Origin: DASPOJ01 sp050014395
GTDB taxonomy: Bacteria; Acidobacteriota; Terriglobia; Acidiferrales; UBA7541
DNA length: 64,000 nucleotides
Assembly: GCA_050014395.1 (NCBI GenBank)
Contig: JBEKDK010000006.1
Span: forward strand, 1-64,000
Direction of reading: 5' to 3'
The notes beneath the pieces are model-generated. The model was not told the origin of the DNA. It did not search any database and saw only the letters and a program-made list of their open reading frames with translations. The stretch's first letter is position 1, and every line of letters begins with the position of its first letter. The position numbers and the translations under genes were made by a program. This document shows, one piece after another, positions 16,603-24,650 of this stretch.

Positions 16603-18108
16603 TTACTCCGACGGCGGTCTATTCACCGGCGGGCGCCAGCGGAGGATCGGTTTGCGCGCGGCGGTCACTTCATCCAGGCGGCCGATGCGCGTATTGTGCG
16701 GCGCGGTCTTCACAATCTCGGGATTGGTTTCGGCCTCGGCGGCGATTGCGCGCATCGCTTCCACGAACGCGTCGCACTCTTCTTTCGATTCCGATTCCGT
16801 GGGCTCAATCATCAGCGCGCCCGGCACGATCAACGGAAACGCGGTGGTGTACGGATGAAATCCGTAGTCGATTAAGCGCTTGGCGATATCCATTGTGTTC
16901 ACGCCGTTTTTTTTCTGCCGCGCGTCGCTGAAAACCACCTCGTGCATCGACGGCGATTTGTACGGCAGCTCATACACGTCTTCGAGTTTGCGCCGAATGT
17001 AATTCGCGTTCAGCACGGCGTCCTCGGTGGCTTGCCGCATTCCGGGACCATACGCCAGCGTGTACGCCAGCGCCCGCACCAGCACGCCGAAATTTCCGCC
17101 GAACGCGCGCATCCGCCCAATCGAAGTGCGCCGATGTGTCTCCAGCGACAGCTTACCGTTCTTCTCCACCAGCACCGGCACCGGCAAGAACGGCTCCAGA
17201 ATCTTTTTCACCAGTACGGGCCCCGCCCCCGGGCCGCCACCGCCATGCGGTGTGGAAAACGTTTTATGCAAATTCAAATGCATCACGTCCACGCCAAAAT
17301 CTCCGGGCCGCGCGATTCCGGCCAGGGCGTTCATGTTCGCGCCGTCCATGTAAAGCAGCGCGCCGTGCGCGTGCAGAATCTCCGCGATCTCCGCGATGCG
17401 TTGCTCGAAAACGCCCAGCGTCGATGGATTGGTCACCATCAGCGCCGCCACATCTTCATTCACAATGGATTTCAACGCCTCGACATCGATTTGTCCCGCG
17501 GCGTCGGAGCGAATGTTCTGCACCTCGTATCCGGCGATCGTCGCCGTCGCGGGATTCGTGCCATGCGCCGAATCCGGAATCAGTACTTTGCGCCGCGCCG
17601 AGCCTTGGCTTTCAAGGTACGCGCGGATCAGCAGCAATCCGCACAGTTCGCCCTGCGCGCCCGCCGCCGGCTCCAACGTACACGCATCCATTCCGGTAAT
17701 TTCCAGCAGGCATTTTTCCAGCGTGCGCATGATCGCCAGGCACCCGCGCGAAACTTCCGGCGGCTGGTAGGGATGTTCCGTCGCAAGGCCCTCGAGACGC
17801 GCGACGAATTCATTCACGCGCGGGTTGTACTTCATCGTGCAGGAGCCCAGCGGATACATTCCCAGATCGATCGAGTAATTCCACGAGGAAAGCCGCGTGA
17901 AGTGGCGCAGCACCTCGATCTCACTGACTTCGGGAAATCCTTCGACGGATTCGCGCGCGTGCGCCGCCCCCAGCGCCGCGACAGGATCCACCGGCGGCAC
18001 ATCGAGCGGTGGCAGCTCGAAGGCGCGCTTGCCCGGCGCGGACTTCTCGAAAATCAGCCCTTCGTTCAGACTGATGTTGCGGCCGGCCCTGAGATTCGTT
18101 TCGCTCAT
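16603..18108 (-). CDS. gcvPB: Glycine dehydrogenase (decarboxylating) subunit 2
   Basis: Second half of the split P-protein of the glycine cleavage system, which decarboxylates glycine and passes aminomethyl to lipoyl-GcvH. 501 residues. It carries the PLP lysine K282 in HLNLHKTFSTPHGGGG, with the glycine-rich loop after it, and the start-of-domain signature YPLGSCTMKYNP. The C-terminus ALMIEPTESESKEE is typical. It begins 7 bp after the gcvPA stop, and is last in the gcvT-gcvH-gcvPA-gcvPB operon. Confidence 0.96.
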   Translation of the reverse strand: MSETNLRAGRNISLNEGLIFEKSAPGKRAFELPPLDVPPVDPVAALGAAHARESVEGFPEVSEIEVLRHFTRLSSWNYSIDLGMYPLGSCTMKYNPRVNEFVARLEGLATEHPYQPPEVSRGCLAIMRTLEKCLLEITGMDACTLEPAAGAQGELCGLLLIRAYLESQGSARRKVLIPDSAHGTNPATATIAGYEVQNIRSDAAGQIDVEALKSIVNEDVAALMVTNPSTLGVFEQRIAEIAEILHAHGALLYMDGANMNALAGIARPGDFGVDVMHLNLHKTFSTPHGGGGPGAGPVLVKKILEPFLPVPVLVEKNGKLSLETHRRTSIGRMRAFGGNFGVLVRALAYTLAYGPGMRQATEDAVLNANYIRRKLEDVYELPYKSPSMHEVVFSDARQKKNGVNTMDIAKRLIDYGFHPYTTAFPLIVPGALMIEPTESESKEECDAFVEAMRAIAAEAETNPEIVKTAPHNTRIGRLDEVTAARKPILRWRPPVNRPPSE

Positions 18109-18115
18109 ATTGTTT

Positions 18116-19462
18116 TCACAGCGGCCCCGCCAGCACTTCGCGCAGCTCCGTGGCGAAGCGCTCGATTTCTGTGCGCGGCATCGTTTCCGTCACGCACACC
18201 AATCCGTGTTTCGTCAGCTCGGGATACCAGCGGCCAATCGCCAGCGGCCCAACAATCTTCTCATCGAGCAGCCGGCGATTCGCCAAGCGTGCCGAGCGCG
18301 GCAATTCGATGACGAATTCGTTGAACGTCGGCGCGCTGAATGGCAGACGCACGCGTGGCACGCGCCCGATTTCCTCGGCGGCGAATCGCGCTTTCGCCAG
18401 ATTCTGCAACGCTAGTTCGCGCAGGCCTTCTTTGCCAAGCAGGCAAAGGTGCACGGTCGCGGCCAACGCGCACAACGCTTGGTTCGTGCAAATGTTCGAC
18501 GTGGCTTTCTCGCGGCGAATGTGTTGTTCGCGCGTCGCCAGCGTCAGCACGAAGCCGCGCCGCCCCGTCGCGTCGGTTGTTTGTCCCGCCAAGCGCCCCG
18601 GCATCTGGCGCACGAATCGTTCACGCGTGGCGATCACTCCGGCGTACGGCCCGCCGAAGCTGGGCGCCATGCCGAAGCTTTGCGTCTCGAGCGCCACGAT
18701 GTCGGCTTCGGCCGGCGGCCGCACCACGCCAAGCGAAACCGCTTCGGTGATCGCGACGACCAGCAGCGCTTTGCGCGCGTGCGCCATCTCGGCAAGCTCG
18801 GGAATTTCTTCGAGCACGCCGAAAAAATTGGGCGATTGCACGATCACCGCGGCGCATTCGTCGTTCAGCGCCGCGCCCAAGCGCTCCCTATCGATTTGCC
18901 CCGATGGGCTGTACGGAATTTCGTCGGCCGTCAGCCCGATGTGCCGGCCGTATGTTGCCAGCACCTCGCGATATTCGGGATGCAGCGTGCGCGCCACCAG
19001 CAATCGCCGCCGCCCTGTGAGCCGCGCGGCCATCAGCGCCGCCTCCGTGGTTGCCGTCGAGCCATCCCACATCGAAGCGTTGGCGACTTCTTGGCCCGTG
19101 AGCTGGCACACCAGCGTTTGGAATTCAAAAATAGCTTGCAGCGTGCCCTGGCTGATTTCGGCTTGGTACGGCGTGTACGACGTCAAGAATTCGCCGCGCT
19201 GCAAAATCGCGTCGGTGACCACCGATCGCAGATGGTTGTACACGCCGCCGCCCAGGAAGCTGGTGTACCCCAGCGAAGTTTCCTCCGCGCGCGCGCGAAA
19301 CCACGCAATGATTTCGGCCTCCGACAGCGGCCCCGGCAGATCCAGCGGGCGATCCAGCCGCAACGCGGCGGGAATCGATGCGAATAATTCTTCGATGGAG
19401 CCGGCGCCGATGCTTGCCAACATCTCTTGGCGCTCGGATGGACTCTTCGGAAGATAGCGCAT
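18116..19462 (-). CDS. gcvPA: Glycine dehydrogenase (decarboxylating) subunit 1
   Basis: First half of the split P-protein, forming a heterotetramer with GcvPB. 448 residues. Diagnostic blocks: MRYLPKSP at the start, FLGGGVYNH, TSYTPYQAEISQGTLQAIFE, the SMWDGSTATTEAALMA region and QSPNFFGVLEE. It lacks the PLP lysine, as expected for subunit 1. Its ATG at 19462 shares one base with the gcvH stop (TGATG type overlap), so translation is coupled. Confidence 0.96.
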   Translation of the reverse strand: MRYLPKSPSERQEMLASIGAGSIEELFASIPAALRLDRPLDLPGPLSEAEIIAWFRARAEETSLGYTSFLGGGVYNHLRSVVTDAILQRGEFLTSYTPYQAEISQGTLQAIFEFQTLVCQLTGQEVANASMWDGSTATTEAALMAARLTGRRRLLVARTLHPEYREVLATYGRHIGLTADEIPYSPSGQIDRERLGAALNDECAAVIVQSPNFFGVLEEIPELAEMAHARKALLVVAITEAVSLGVVRPPAEADIVALETQSFGMAPSFGGPYAGVIATRERFVRQMPGRLAGQTTDATGRRGFVLTLATREQHIRREKATSNICTNQALCALAATVHLCLLGKEGLRELALQNLAKARFAAEEIGRVPRVRLPFSAPTFNEFVIELPRSARLANRRLLDEKIVGPLAIGRWYPELTKHGLVCVTETMPRTEIERFATELREVLAGPL

Positions 19463-19860
19463 CAGGCGGAGGAATCTTTCTCGGCGACGAACGCCTGGTA
19501 GGCCGCCGCGTCAAGCAGCGTGGAAACTTCGGTGGCGTCTGCGAGCTTCATGCGCACCAGCCACGCCGCGCCGTGCGGATCTTGATTGATTTTTTCCGGA
19601 GCGTTGGCCAGTTCCGAATTAATTTCGACGACGCTGCCCGAAACCGGCGCGTAAATATCGCTCATCGTCTTCACGGATTCCACGGAGCCGAGCGTTTGTC
19701 CTGCCTTCAGCGCCGTGCCGACTTCCGGCATGCCGACGAAAACGACGTCGCCCAATTCATGCTGAGCGTAGTCGGTGATCCCAATCGTGGCGATATCGTC
19801 CTTAACCGAAACCCATTCGTGTTCGCGTGTGTAGCGATAGTCGGTTGGATACGTCGCCAT
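19462..19860 (-). CDS. gcvH: Glycine cleavage system H protein
   Basis: 132 residues, the usual length. It carries the lipoyl group that shuttles the aminomethyl moiety between P, T and L proteins. The lipoylated lysine is K64 in GSVESVKTMSDIYAP, on the expected hairpin. ITDYAQHELGDVVFVGMPEVG is the conserved preceding strand pair. It is located between gcvT and gcvPA in the operon. The L protein gene is not in the window. Confidence 0.96.
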   Translation of the reverse strand: MATYPTDYRYTREHEWVSVKDDIATIGITDYAQHELGDVVFVGMPEVGTALKAGQTLGSVESVKTMSDIYAPVSGSVVEINSELANAPEKINQDPHGAAWLVRMKLADATEVSTLLDAAAYQAFVAEKDSSA

Positions 19861-19885
19861 GTTTTCTCTCGCTCCTGGTGTTCGT

Positions 19886-20995
19886 TTACTTCCCGCGCTT
19901 GTAAAACGGCAGCGGCACGATTTGCGCCGGCGCGCGCGTGCCGCGAATATCGATTTCGATCCGCGTGCCCGCCGCGCGCGCAGCTAGCGGCACATACGCC
20001 ATGCCGATATTCTTCTTCAAGAACGGCGCCGGCGAACCGCTGGTGACGCGGCCGACCACAACGCCGTCATGCGAAACGCCGCACGCATCGCGCGCGATTT
20101 GCCGGTCGCTCATCTCGAAACCAACCAGGACTCGTTCGATCCCGCGCGCTTTCTGATCCACTAATGCTTGGCGTCCGACGAAATCGCCTTTATCCAGTTT
20201 GCAGATCCAGCCGAGATCCGCTTCCCACACCGTCGTCGTCTCATCGAGTTCGTGGCCGTACAGCCGCATGCCGGCTTCCAGGCGCAAAGTGTTTCGCGCG
20301 CCCAATCCACACGGTTTGATTCCGGCCGATTGTCCGGCGTCCAGCAGCGCGGCCCACAGCGTTTCGGAATGCTCGGGCGCGAGATACAGCTCGAAGCCGT
20401 CCTCACCCGTGTATCCCGTGCGCGCAATCAGGCATCGCGCGCCGCTCACGTCGCCGAACGCGAATTGATAATAGCGCAGCGCGCCGAGTTGTGTCGCCGT
20501 CAGGCGCGAAAGAATCTCGAGCGCCTTCGGCCCTTGCAGCGCGAGTTGCGAATAGCGCGGTCCCGCATTTTCCAGCTCGGCCGCGAATTGATTGTGCGCG
20601 CGAATGTACTCGAAATCGCCATCCTGATTTCCGGCGTTCACGCACAGCAGATAATGCGATCTGGAAATGCGGTGCACCAGCAGATCGTCAACGAATCCGC
20701 CGCGATCATTAAGCAATCCGGAATATTGCGCGTGCCCGTCGGCGAGCTTCGCCGCATTGTTCGACGTGACCGATTGCACCAGCGCCAGCGCGCCGCCGCC
20801 ACGCACTTCAATTTCGCCCATGTGGCTCACGTCGAACAATCCGGCGGCCGTTCGCGTGGCCATGTGTTCGGAAATGATGCCCGAATATTCGATCGGCATG
20901 TCCCATCCGCCGAAATTCACCATCTTGGCGCCCAGGCGGCGATGCGTGGAATTCAGAGCAGTCTTTCGGAGTTGAGTGGTTGGCGGCGCGGTCAC
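19886..20995 (-). CDS. gcvT: Aminomethyltransferase (glycine cleavage T protein)
   Basis: Transfers methylene from the H-protein aminomethyl group to tetrahydrofolate, releasing ammonia. 369 residues from the GTG at 20995. Landmarks: LGAKMVNFGGWDMPIEYSG at the start, GLFDVSHMGEIEV, YTGEDGFELYL, LRLEAGMRLYGHEL and GRVTSGSPAPFLKKNIGMAYV. I chose the GTG at 20995 because the promoter -10 box lies at 21041-21036, so the TTG at 21031 would fall at or before the transcript start; a GTG at 21013 is also possible. First gene of the operon. Confidence 0.94.
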   Translation of the reverse strand: MTAPPTTQLRKTALNSTHRRLGAKMVNFGGWDMPIEYSGIISEHMATRTAAGLFDVSHMGEIEVRGGGALALVQSVTSNNAAKLADGHAQYSGLLNDRGGFVDDLLVHRISRSHYLLCVNAGNQDGDFEYIRAHNQFAAELENAGPRYSQLALQGPKALEILSRLTATQLGALRYYQFAFGDVSGARCLIARTGYTGEDGFELYLAPEHSETLWAALLDAGQSAGIKPCGLGARNTLRLEAGMRLYGHELDETTTVWEADLGWICKLDKGDFVGRQALVDQKARGIERVLVGFEMSDRQIARDACGVSHDGVVVGRVTSGSPAPFLKKNIGMAYVPLAARAAGTRIEIDIRGTRAPAQIVPLPFYKRGK

Positions 20996-21035
20996 GCTGC
21001 GATCCAATCTCACAGAGAAAATCGCGAGCAAATCG

Positions 21036-21065
21036 AACGTAGCATGTGCCGCAAACGAGTGTCAA
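21036..21065 (-). promoter_or_regulatory. Sigma70-like promoter of the gcv operon
   Basis: On the minus strand TTGACA (21065-21060), an 18-bp spacer, then TACGTT (21041-21036). The predicted start site is near 21029, leaving an untranslated leader of about 15-35 nt. That is too short for a glycine riboswitch, and none is visible. Confidence 0.65.
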
Positions 21066-21150
21066 GGCGCCGCACGGTTGCTGAATTCTAGAATCCCCGC
21101 GGATATGTCGAGCGAGTCGGCGGAGCGAGTCACGTTTGGGACACGCTGTG

Positions 21151-21179
21151 TTGTCCCTGCGGCGGGCGGAGATTATAGT
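21151..21179 (+). promoter_or_regulatory. Promoter of the small zinc-ribbon gene
   Basis: TTGTCC (21151-21156), 17-bp spacer, TATAGT (21174-21179). The -35 box overlaps the right arm of an imperfect inverted repeat GGGACA/TGTCCC (about 21138-21157). The start codon follows 17 bp after the -10 box, so the leader is very short. Confidence 0.5.
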
Positions 21180-21195
21180 AAACGCAGAGGCGGCC

Positions 21196-21372
21196 ATGGC
21201 CGACACAGTCTGCGCGTCCTGTGAAAAAACGGAGCAAGAGTGCAAGTGCGATCGGTACTGCTGCTATTGCCAAGGGCAGGAAAACATACGCCTTGCCGCC
21301 GACGGTCAATATTATTGCCCGGATTGCCGCGAGGCCTGCGAAGTGCCGCTGGCAACGGGCGGCGCTTCCTGA
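21196..21372 (+). CDS. Small cysteine-rich zinc-ribbon-like protein
   Basis: 58 residues from the ATG at 21196, with AGAGG just upstream. Ten cysteines are arranged as CASC, CKC, CCYC, CPDC and a final C. They are paired as expected for two zinc knuckles (CxxC..CxC and CYC..CPDC). The middle has QGQENIRLAADGQYYCPDC. No DNA-binding region is otherwise visible. Divergent from gcvT, with its own promoter. No specific family is recognised. Confidence 0.7.
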   Translation: MADTVCASCEKTEQECKCDRYCCYCQGQENIRLAADGQYYCPDCREACEVPLATGGAS

Positions 21373-21443
21373 ATCGCGTTCAGCGTTTTTCGTCCGCCGC
21401 GGCGGATTCCGGCCAGAGGTAATTTCGCTCGAACAATTTCCAG

Positions 21444-22481
21444 TTACATTCCAATCGCGAAAGTGTTGCGGCGAATCAGCGCGATCACCTGATCATTGCT
21501 GAGGCTCAGGCGAATGTCGAGGCGATCGCCGTTGGGCGAAACCTCGGTTTGATCGAACATCTGCGCGAGGTCCGGATTGGTCTGTTGCGCCTGATATTTT
21601 TGGAGCAGTAAGCCCGCTTGCAGCAGCCCCGCGAACGTGTTGGCCGCGTCGGCCGTTGCGCACACTGCCTGGAAATGGACTTGGATGCCGGAGCTGGCGT
21701 CAAACGTGATGATCAGCGATTTCAATTGCGCGATCACCTGCGCCGCTTGCGGAAATTGCGACGCGCCGGCCGCCAGTTGCTGAATCGCCAGGCGCGTGTA
21801 TGCGGGATCGAGCACGGCCCAGACGAGTCCGCTGCCGTTCGCTTCACTCACCAGCGGAGCGAGATCGCTATTCGTCATCACGCCTTCGGCTTCGCCGTAG
21901 CGCACGGCGATCAACTGCTCCAGCTGCTTGCGCTGGCCGAACGCGGCGGTATTGGCGTCAAGAAAAAAGAAGAACAGATCGCCCGGTCCGCTGCCTGAGC
22001 CGAACGCGTAGAGATTGAAGTCGTGAATCTTCACGCTCGCCAATTTCTTCGATTGAAAGTAGGCCTCGGTCACATCGGGCTGGAATTGTCCGAGCGCCAC
22101 GCCCACCACCTCTTCGCCGGACGGCACCGACGTGGCCGTTGCATTGGCCGGCATGCTGGGCACCATCGCCCACGTCAATTCCTCGACCTGCGAATCCGGA
22201 TCGATACCCGCCGATTTCAGAAATGCCTCGAATTGCTTGAAGCGCGCCGGCAACATTTGTTCTTTCAACGACTCGAACCACGGATATTGCCGCGCGGCTT
22301 TCAAATTGGCGTAGGCGATTTCCCCCGCGTTCTTGGGAAACATGGAGATGATGTCACTGTTCACCGGACTGGCCGCGGCCGGCGCGGGCGCGAGCGCGAG
22401 CACCAGCGTCGCGAGGCACCCGGCTGCTGCGGTCCATAGAATGCTGCGGTGGGTTCTAATCTTGGTCATTGAGTTCCTCAT
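21444..22481 (-). CDS. Secreted protein of unknown function
   Basis: 345 residues. The signal peptide is RSILWTAAAGCLATLVLALA then PAPAAAS. The mature part starts DIISMFPKNAGEIAYANLKA and has FESLKEQMLPARFKQFEAFL, a repeating alpha/beta pattern that covers the full length; a short segment DLFFFFLDANTAAFG is hydrophobic but not a membrane helix. I recognise no family by name, although the FPKNAGEIAYANLKAA start looks like a conserved acidobacterial secreted family. Start ATG at 22481; an internal ATG four codons later is equally usable. Confidence 0.65.
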   Translation of the reverse strand: MRNSMTKIRTHRSILWTAAAGCLATLVLALAPAPAAASPVNSDIISMFPKNAGEIAYANLKAARQYPWFESLKEQMLPARFKQFEAFLKSAGIDPDSQVEELTWAMVPSMPANATATSVPSGEEVVGVALGQFQPDVTEAYFQSKKLASVKIHDFNLYAFGSGSGPGDLFFFFLDANTAAFGQRKQLEQLIAVRYGEAEGVMTNSDLAPLVSEANGSGLVWAVLDPAYTRLAIQQLAAGASQFPQAAQVIAQLKSLIITFDASSGIQVHFQAVCATADAANTFAGLLQAGLLLQKYQAQQTNPDLAQMFDQTEVSPNGDRLDIRLSLSNDQVIALIRRNTFAIGM

Positions 22482-22591
22482 GAGCTTCTTTCAAAGCGCT
22501 CTTTCTGAAAGGGGGGTCGCATTCGAGTATAGAGCTATAGACGGCGGGAATGGTGATTCGAGTTGTCCGGTGTGTTCTTTTCTGGAAATCG

Positions 22592-23497
22592 CTATGTGGC
22601 GCGCGCGGCGGCCAGACGATCCTCCAAGATTTTCGCGATGACGGAATTTTCGAGCTTTAAATCGAAGTCGCCAATCATCGCGATGGCTTTGCGCGGCGCC
22701 AAGCCGACGATTTCGCTGCCGACGATCCGGCAGCCGCTGCGTTCGGCTTCGCGCTCGACGGCGCGAAAAACGAGATCGAGAGGCGTTTTCTCGAAATCGG
22801 TGAGATTCATCGAGACTTGCGTTAGCCCGCGCGAAGGGAGCGCCACGCCCATGGCCTTCAGGTTAGGCAAGCCGCCGCTTGAGGTGCGCACGGCGCGCGC
22901 AATCCGCTGCGCAACGGAGAGATCGGTTGTCGCGAGATTGATGTTGAAAGCGATCAAAAAGTTTCGGACGCCGACGGCGATCGCACCGGCAGTGGGGTGC
23001 ATCTTCGGATCGCCGACGTCGGGCGCGCGCTCCGGATTACGCGGGAAATCAGTTTCGAGCAGGGCTTCAAATCCGCCGCTGCGGATTTTGTCCAGGCGCG
23101 CATGGCCGGGGCGCAACGCCGCAGCTTCATAGAAATAAACGGGGATGCGATGCCGCTTCCAAATCTCCTGGCCGACGCGGTGCGCAATCTCGATGCAATC
23201 GAAGATGGTGCAACCTTCCAGGGGAACGAACGGCACCACGTCCGTGGCGCCCAGGCGCGGATGCACGCCGGAGTGGTGCGTCAAGTCGATCAGTTGCGCC
23301 GCGCGACCCACGCTGCGAATCGCGGCCTCGGCGACGGCGTCAGGTTCGCCGGCGAGCGTGATGACGGTGCGATTGTGATCGGCATCGCTATGACGATCGA
23401 GCAGCCAGACGCCGCGGATCGCGGCGGCGATGGCGTCAATTTTGGCGAGATCGCGCCCTTCGGAAAAATTCGGCACGCATTCGATCAGGCGTTCCAT
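22592..23497 (-). CDS. ftcD: Glutamate formimidoyltransferase
   Basis: Transfers the formimidoyl group of N-formimino-L-glutamate to tetrahydrofolate, the last histidine-degradation step that yields glutamate. 301 residues from ATG 23497. The N-terminal CVPNFSEGRD is the family start; RTVITLAGEP, HSGVHPRLGATDVVPFVP and QVSMNLTDFEKTPL follow. The cyclodeaminase half found in animal FTCD is absent, normal for many bacteria. The start codon lies inside a 7-bp inverted repeat (GTTCCAT/ATGGAAC, 23491-23510). The urocanase-like gene lies 1.2 kb upstream on the same strand with an NmrA-like gene between them. Confidence 0.94.
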   Translation of the reverse strand: MERLIECVPNFSEGRDLAKIDAIAAAIRGVWLLDRHSDADHNRTVITLAGEPDAVAEAAIRSVGRAAQLIDLTHHSGVHPRLGATDVVPFVPLEGCTIFDCIEIAHRVGQEIWKRHRIPVYFYEAAALRPGHARLDKIRSGGFEALLETDFPRNPERAPDVGDPKMHPTAGAIAVGVRNFLIAFNINLATTDLSVAQRIARAVRTSSGGLPNLKAMGVALPSRGLTQVSMNLTDFEKTPLDLVFRAVEREAERSGCRIVGSEIVGLAPRKAIAMIGDFDLKLENSVIAKILEDRLAAARAT

Positions 23498-23510
23498 GAT
23501 CCAATGGAAC
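23491..23510. promoter_or_regulatory. Inverted repeat over the ftcD start codon
   Basis: GTTCCAT and ATGGAAC, 7-bp arms with a 6-bp spacer; the ATG of ftcD (23497-23495) lies in the left arm. In RNA the hairpin could hide the start codon. A protein-binding site is the alternative. Confidence 0.4.
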
Positions 23511-23608
23511 GATAGTAGAGAATTTTCGAGCGCGCGGCTACGCCCAGCACGGCGAGGCAGCGAACTCGCCACTTGGATTGCGCCGCTACGCAAATTTCGC
23601 CGTTCGGG

Positions 23609-24511
23609 TTAGGCGGAAACGGTAGCGCCGCGAAACGCCGGCGCGAACACTTCGGCCGCAAAAGTTTCAAACGAAGTCGGCGTAGTGTTCGCGGCGGTGC
23701 GCGGCTCTTCGTGTTTCATCACGCCGGAGCCGATGCTCAGGCTCATTTCCGCAAACAGCTCCGCCAGATTTGCGGAAAAGCCGGCCTGCTGCAGGCCCGC
23801 TGTGAACATCGGAACGGGCGCCTCCGTGTAGGCGAGGCCGGGCTTGCCGATTGCGGCGCCGATAATTTTTGCGGCTTCGTTCATCGAAAGGTCGCGCTGT
23901 CCCAGAAGTTCTCGCGTGGATTTGCCGGTGAAATCTCGGCGTACCAGAAGCTCCGCGGCGGCGGCTCCAATATCCTTTGTGGCAATCTGCGCGAACGGAG
24001 TGCTGGCTTTGATGACGCCGGCCATGTTGCCAAACCTTTGAATGATGGAAATTTGCGCCAGGTTGTTTTCCATGAAAGCGCCGGGCCGCAGATGCACGAC
24101 GTTGAGATGCGGAATCGTATTGATCCTCTCTTCCATTCGGTGCAAGCCCAGTACCGGTCCGGAGCCTGACGTGAGATTTGCGCCGACGCTGCTAAGCGTG
24201 ACCGCGTACTTCACGCCAGAGGCTTTGATCGCGGCGACATACGCTTCGGACACGCGATCGTAGTGCGCGATCACGTCCGGGGTGTTGATGTCCCGGGGCA
24301 CGAGGAGATAAACGGCGTCCGCTCCGGTGAAGGCCTTCGTCAGAGCCTGCACATCGAGGACGTCCGCGGGAAAGGCTTCCGCGCCCTTGGCGGCCAGCGG
24401 CGCAAGCTTCGGGGCGTTGCGGCCCAGCACGCGCACTTTTTGTCCGCGCGAAAGAAGAGATTCCGCTACGACGCGGCCGGTGTTGCCTGTGGCTCCTGTG
24501 ATCACGAACAT
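23609..24511 (-). CDS. NAD(P)-binding NmrA-like oxidoreductase
   Basis: 300 residues with an N-terminal Rossmann motif ITGATGNTGRVVAESLLSRG and the NADPH-type VRVLGRN stretch. The layout (short-chain dehydrogenase fold, no canonical YxxxK pair, VYLLVPRDINTPDVIAHYDR, MEERINTIPHLNVVHLRPG) resembles NmrA/QOR2-type proteins that sense or reduce quinones and other small electrophiles. It is located between ftcD and the urocanase-like gene, but nothing ties it to histidine breakdown. Role uncertain. Confidence 0.85.
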   Translation of the reverse strand: MFVITGATGNTGRVVAESLLSRGQKVRVLGRNAPKLAPLAAKGAEAFPADVLDVQALTKAFTGADAVYLLVPRDINTPDVIAHYDRVSEAYVAAIKASGVKYAVTLSSVGANLTSGSGPVLGLHRMEERINTIPHLNVVHLRPGAFMENNLAQISIIQRFGNMAGVIKASTPFAQIATKDIGAAAAELLVRRDFTGKSTRELLGQRDLSMNEAAKIIGAAIGKPGLAYTEAPVPMFTAGLQQAGFSANLAELFAEMSLSIGSGVMKHEEPRTAANTTPTSFETFAAEVFAPAFRGATVSA

Positions 24512-24650
24512 TGAATTCTCCTTCTGCTGGTTTGTCGGTGGTTGATCGTCCGAATGATTCGATGCGCGGGGATGCGCGAAGGTACCGGGATATCGGGGAA
24601 ATTTTCTCGCGCGACCTCAGGGTGATGGACTGCGGGGCGCCGCGGCGCTG

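Noticed and set aside
20996..21195. Glycine riboswitch upstream of gcvT
   Set aside because: The region has no tandem aptamer signature and the promoter leaves too short a leader.
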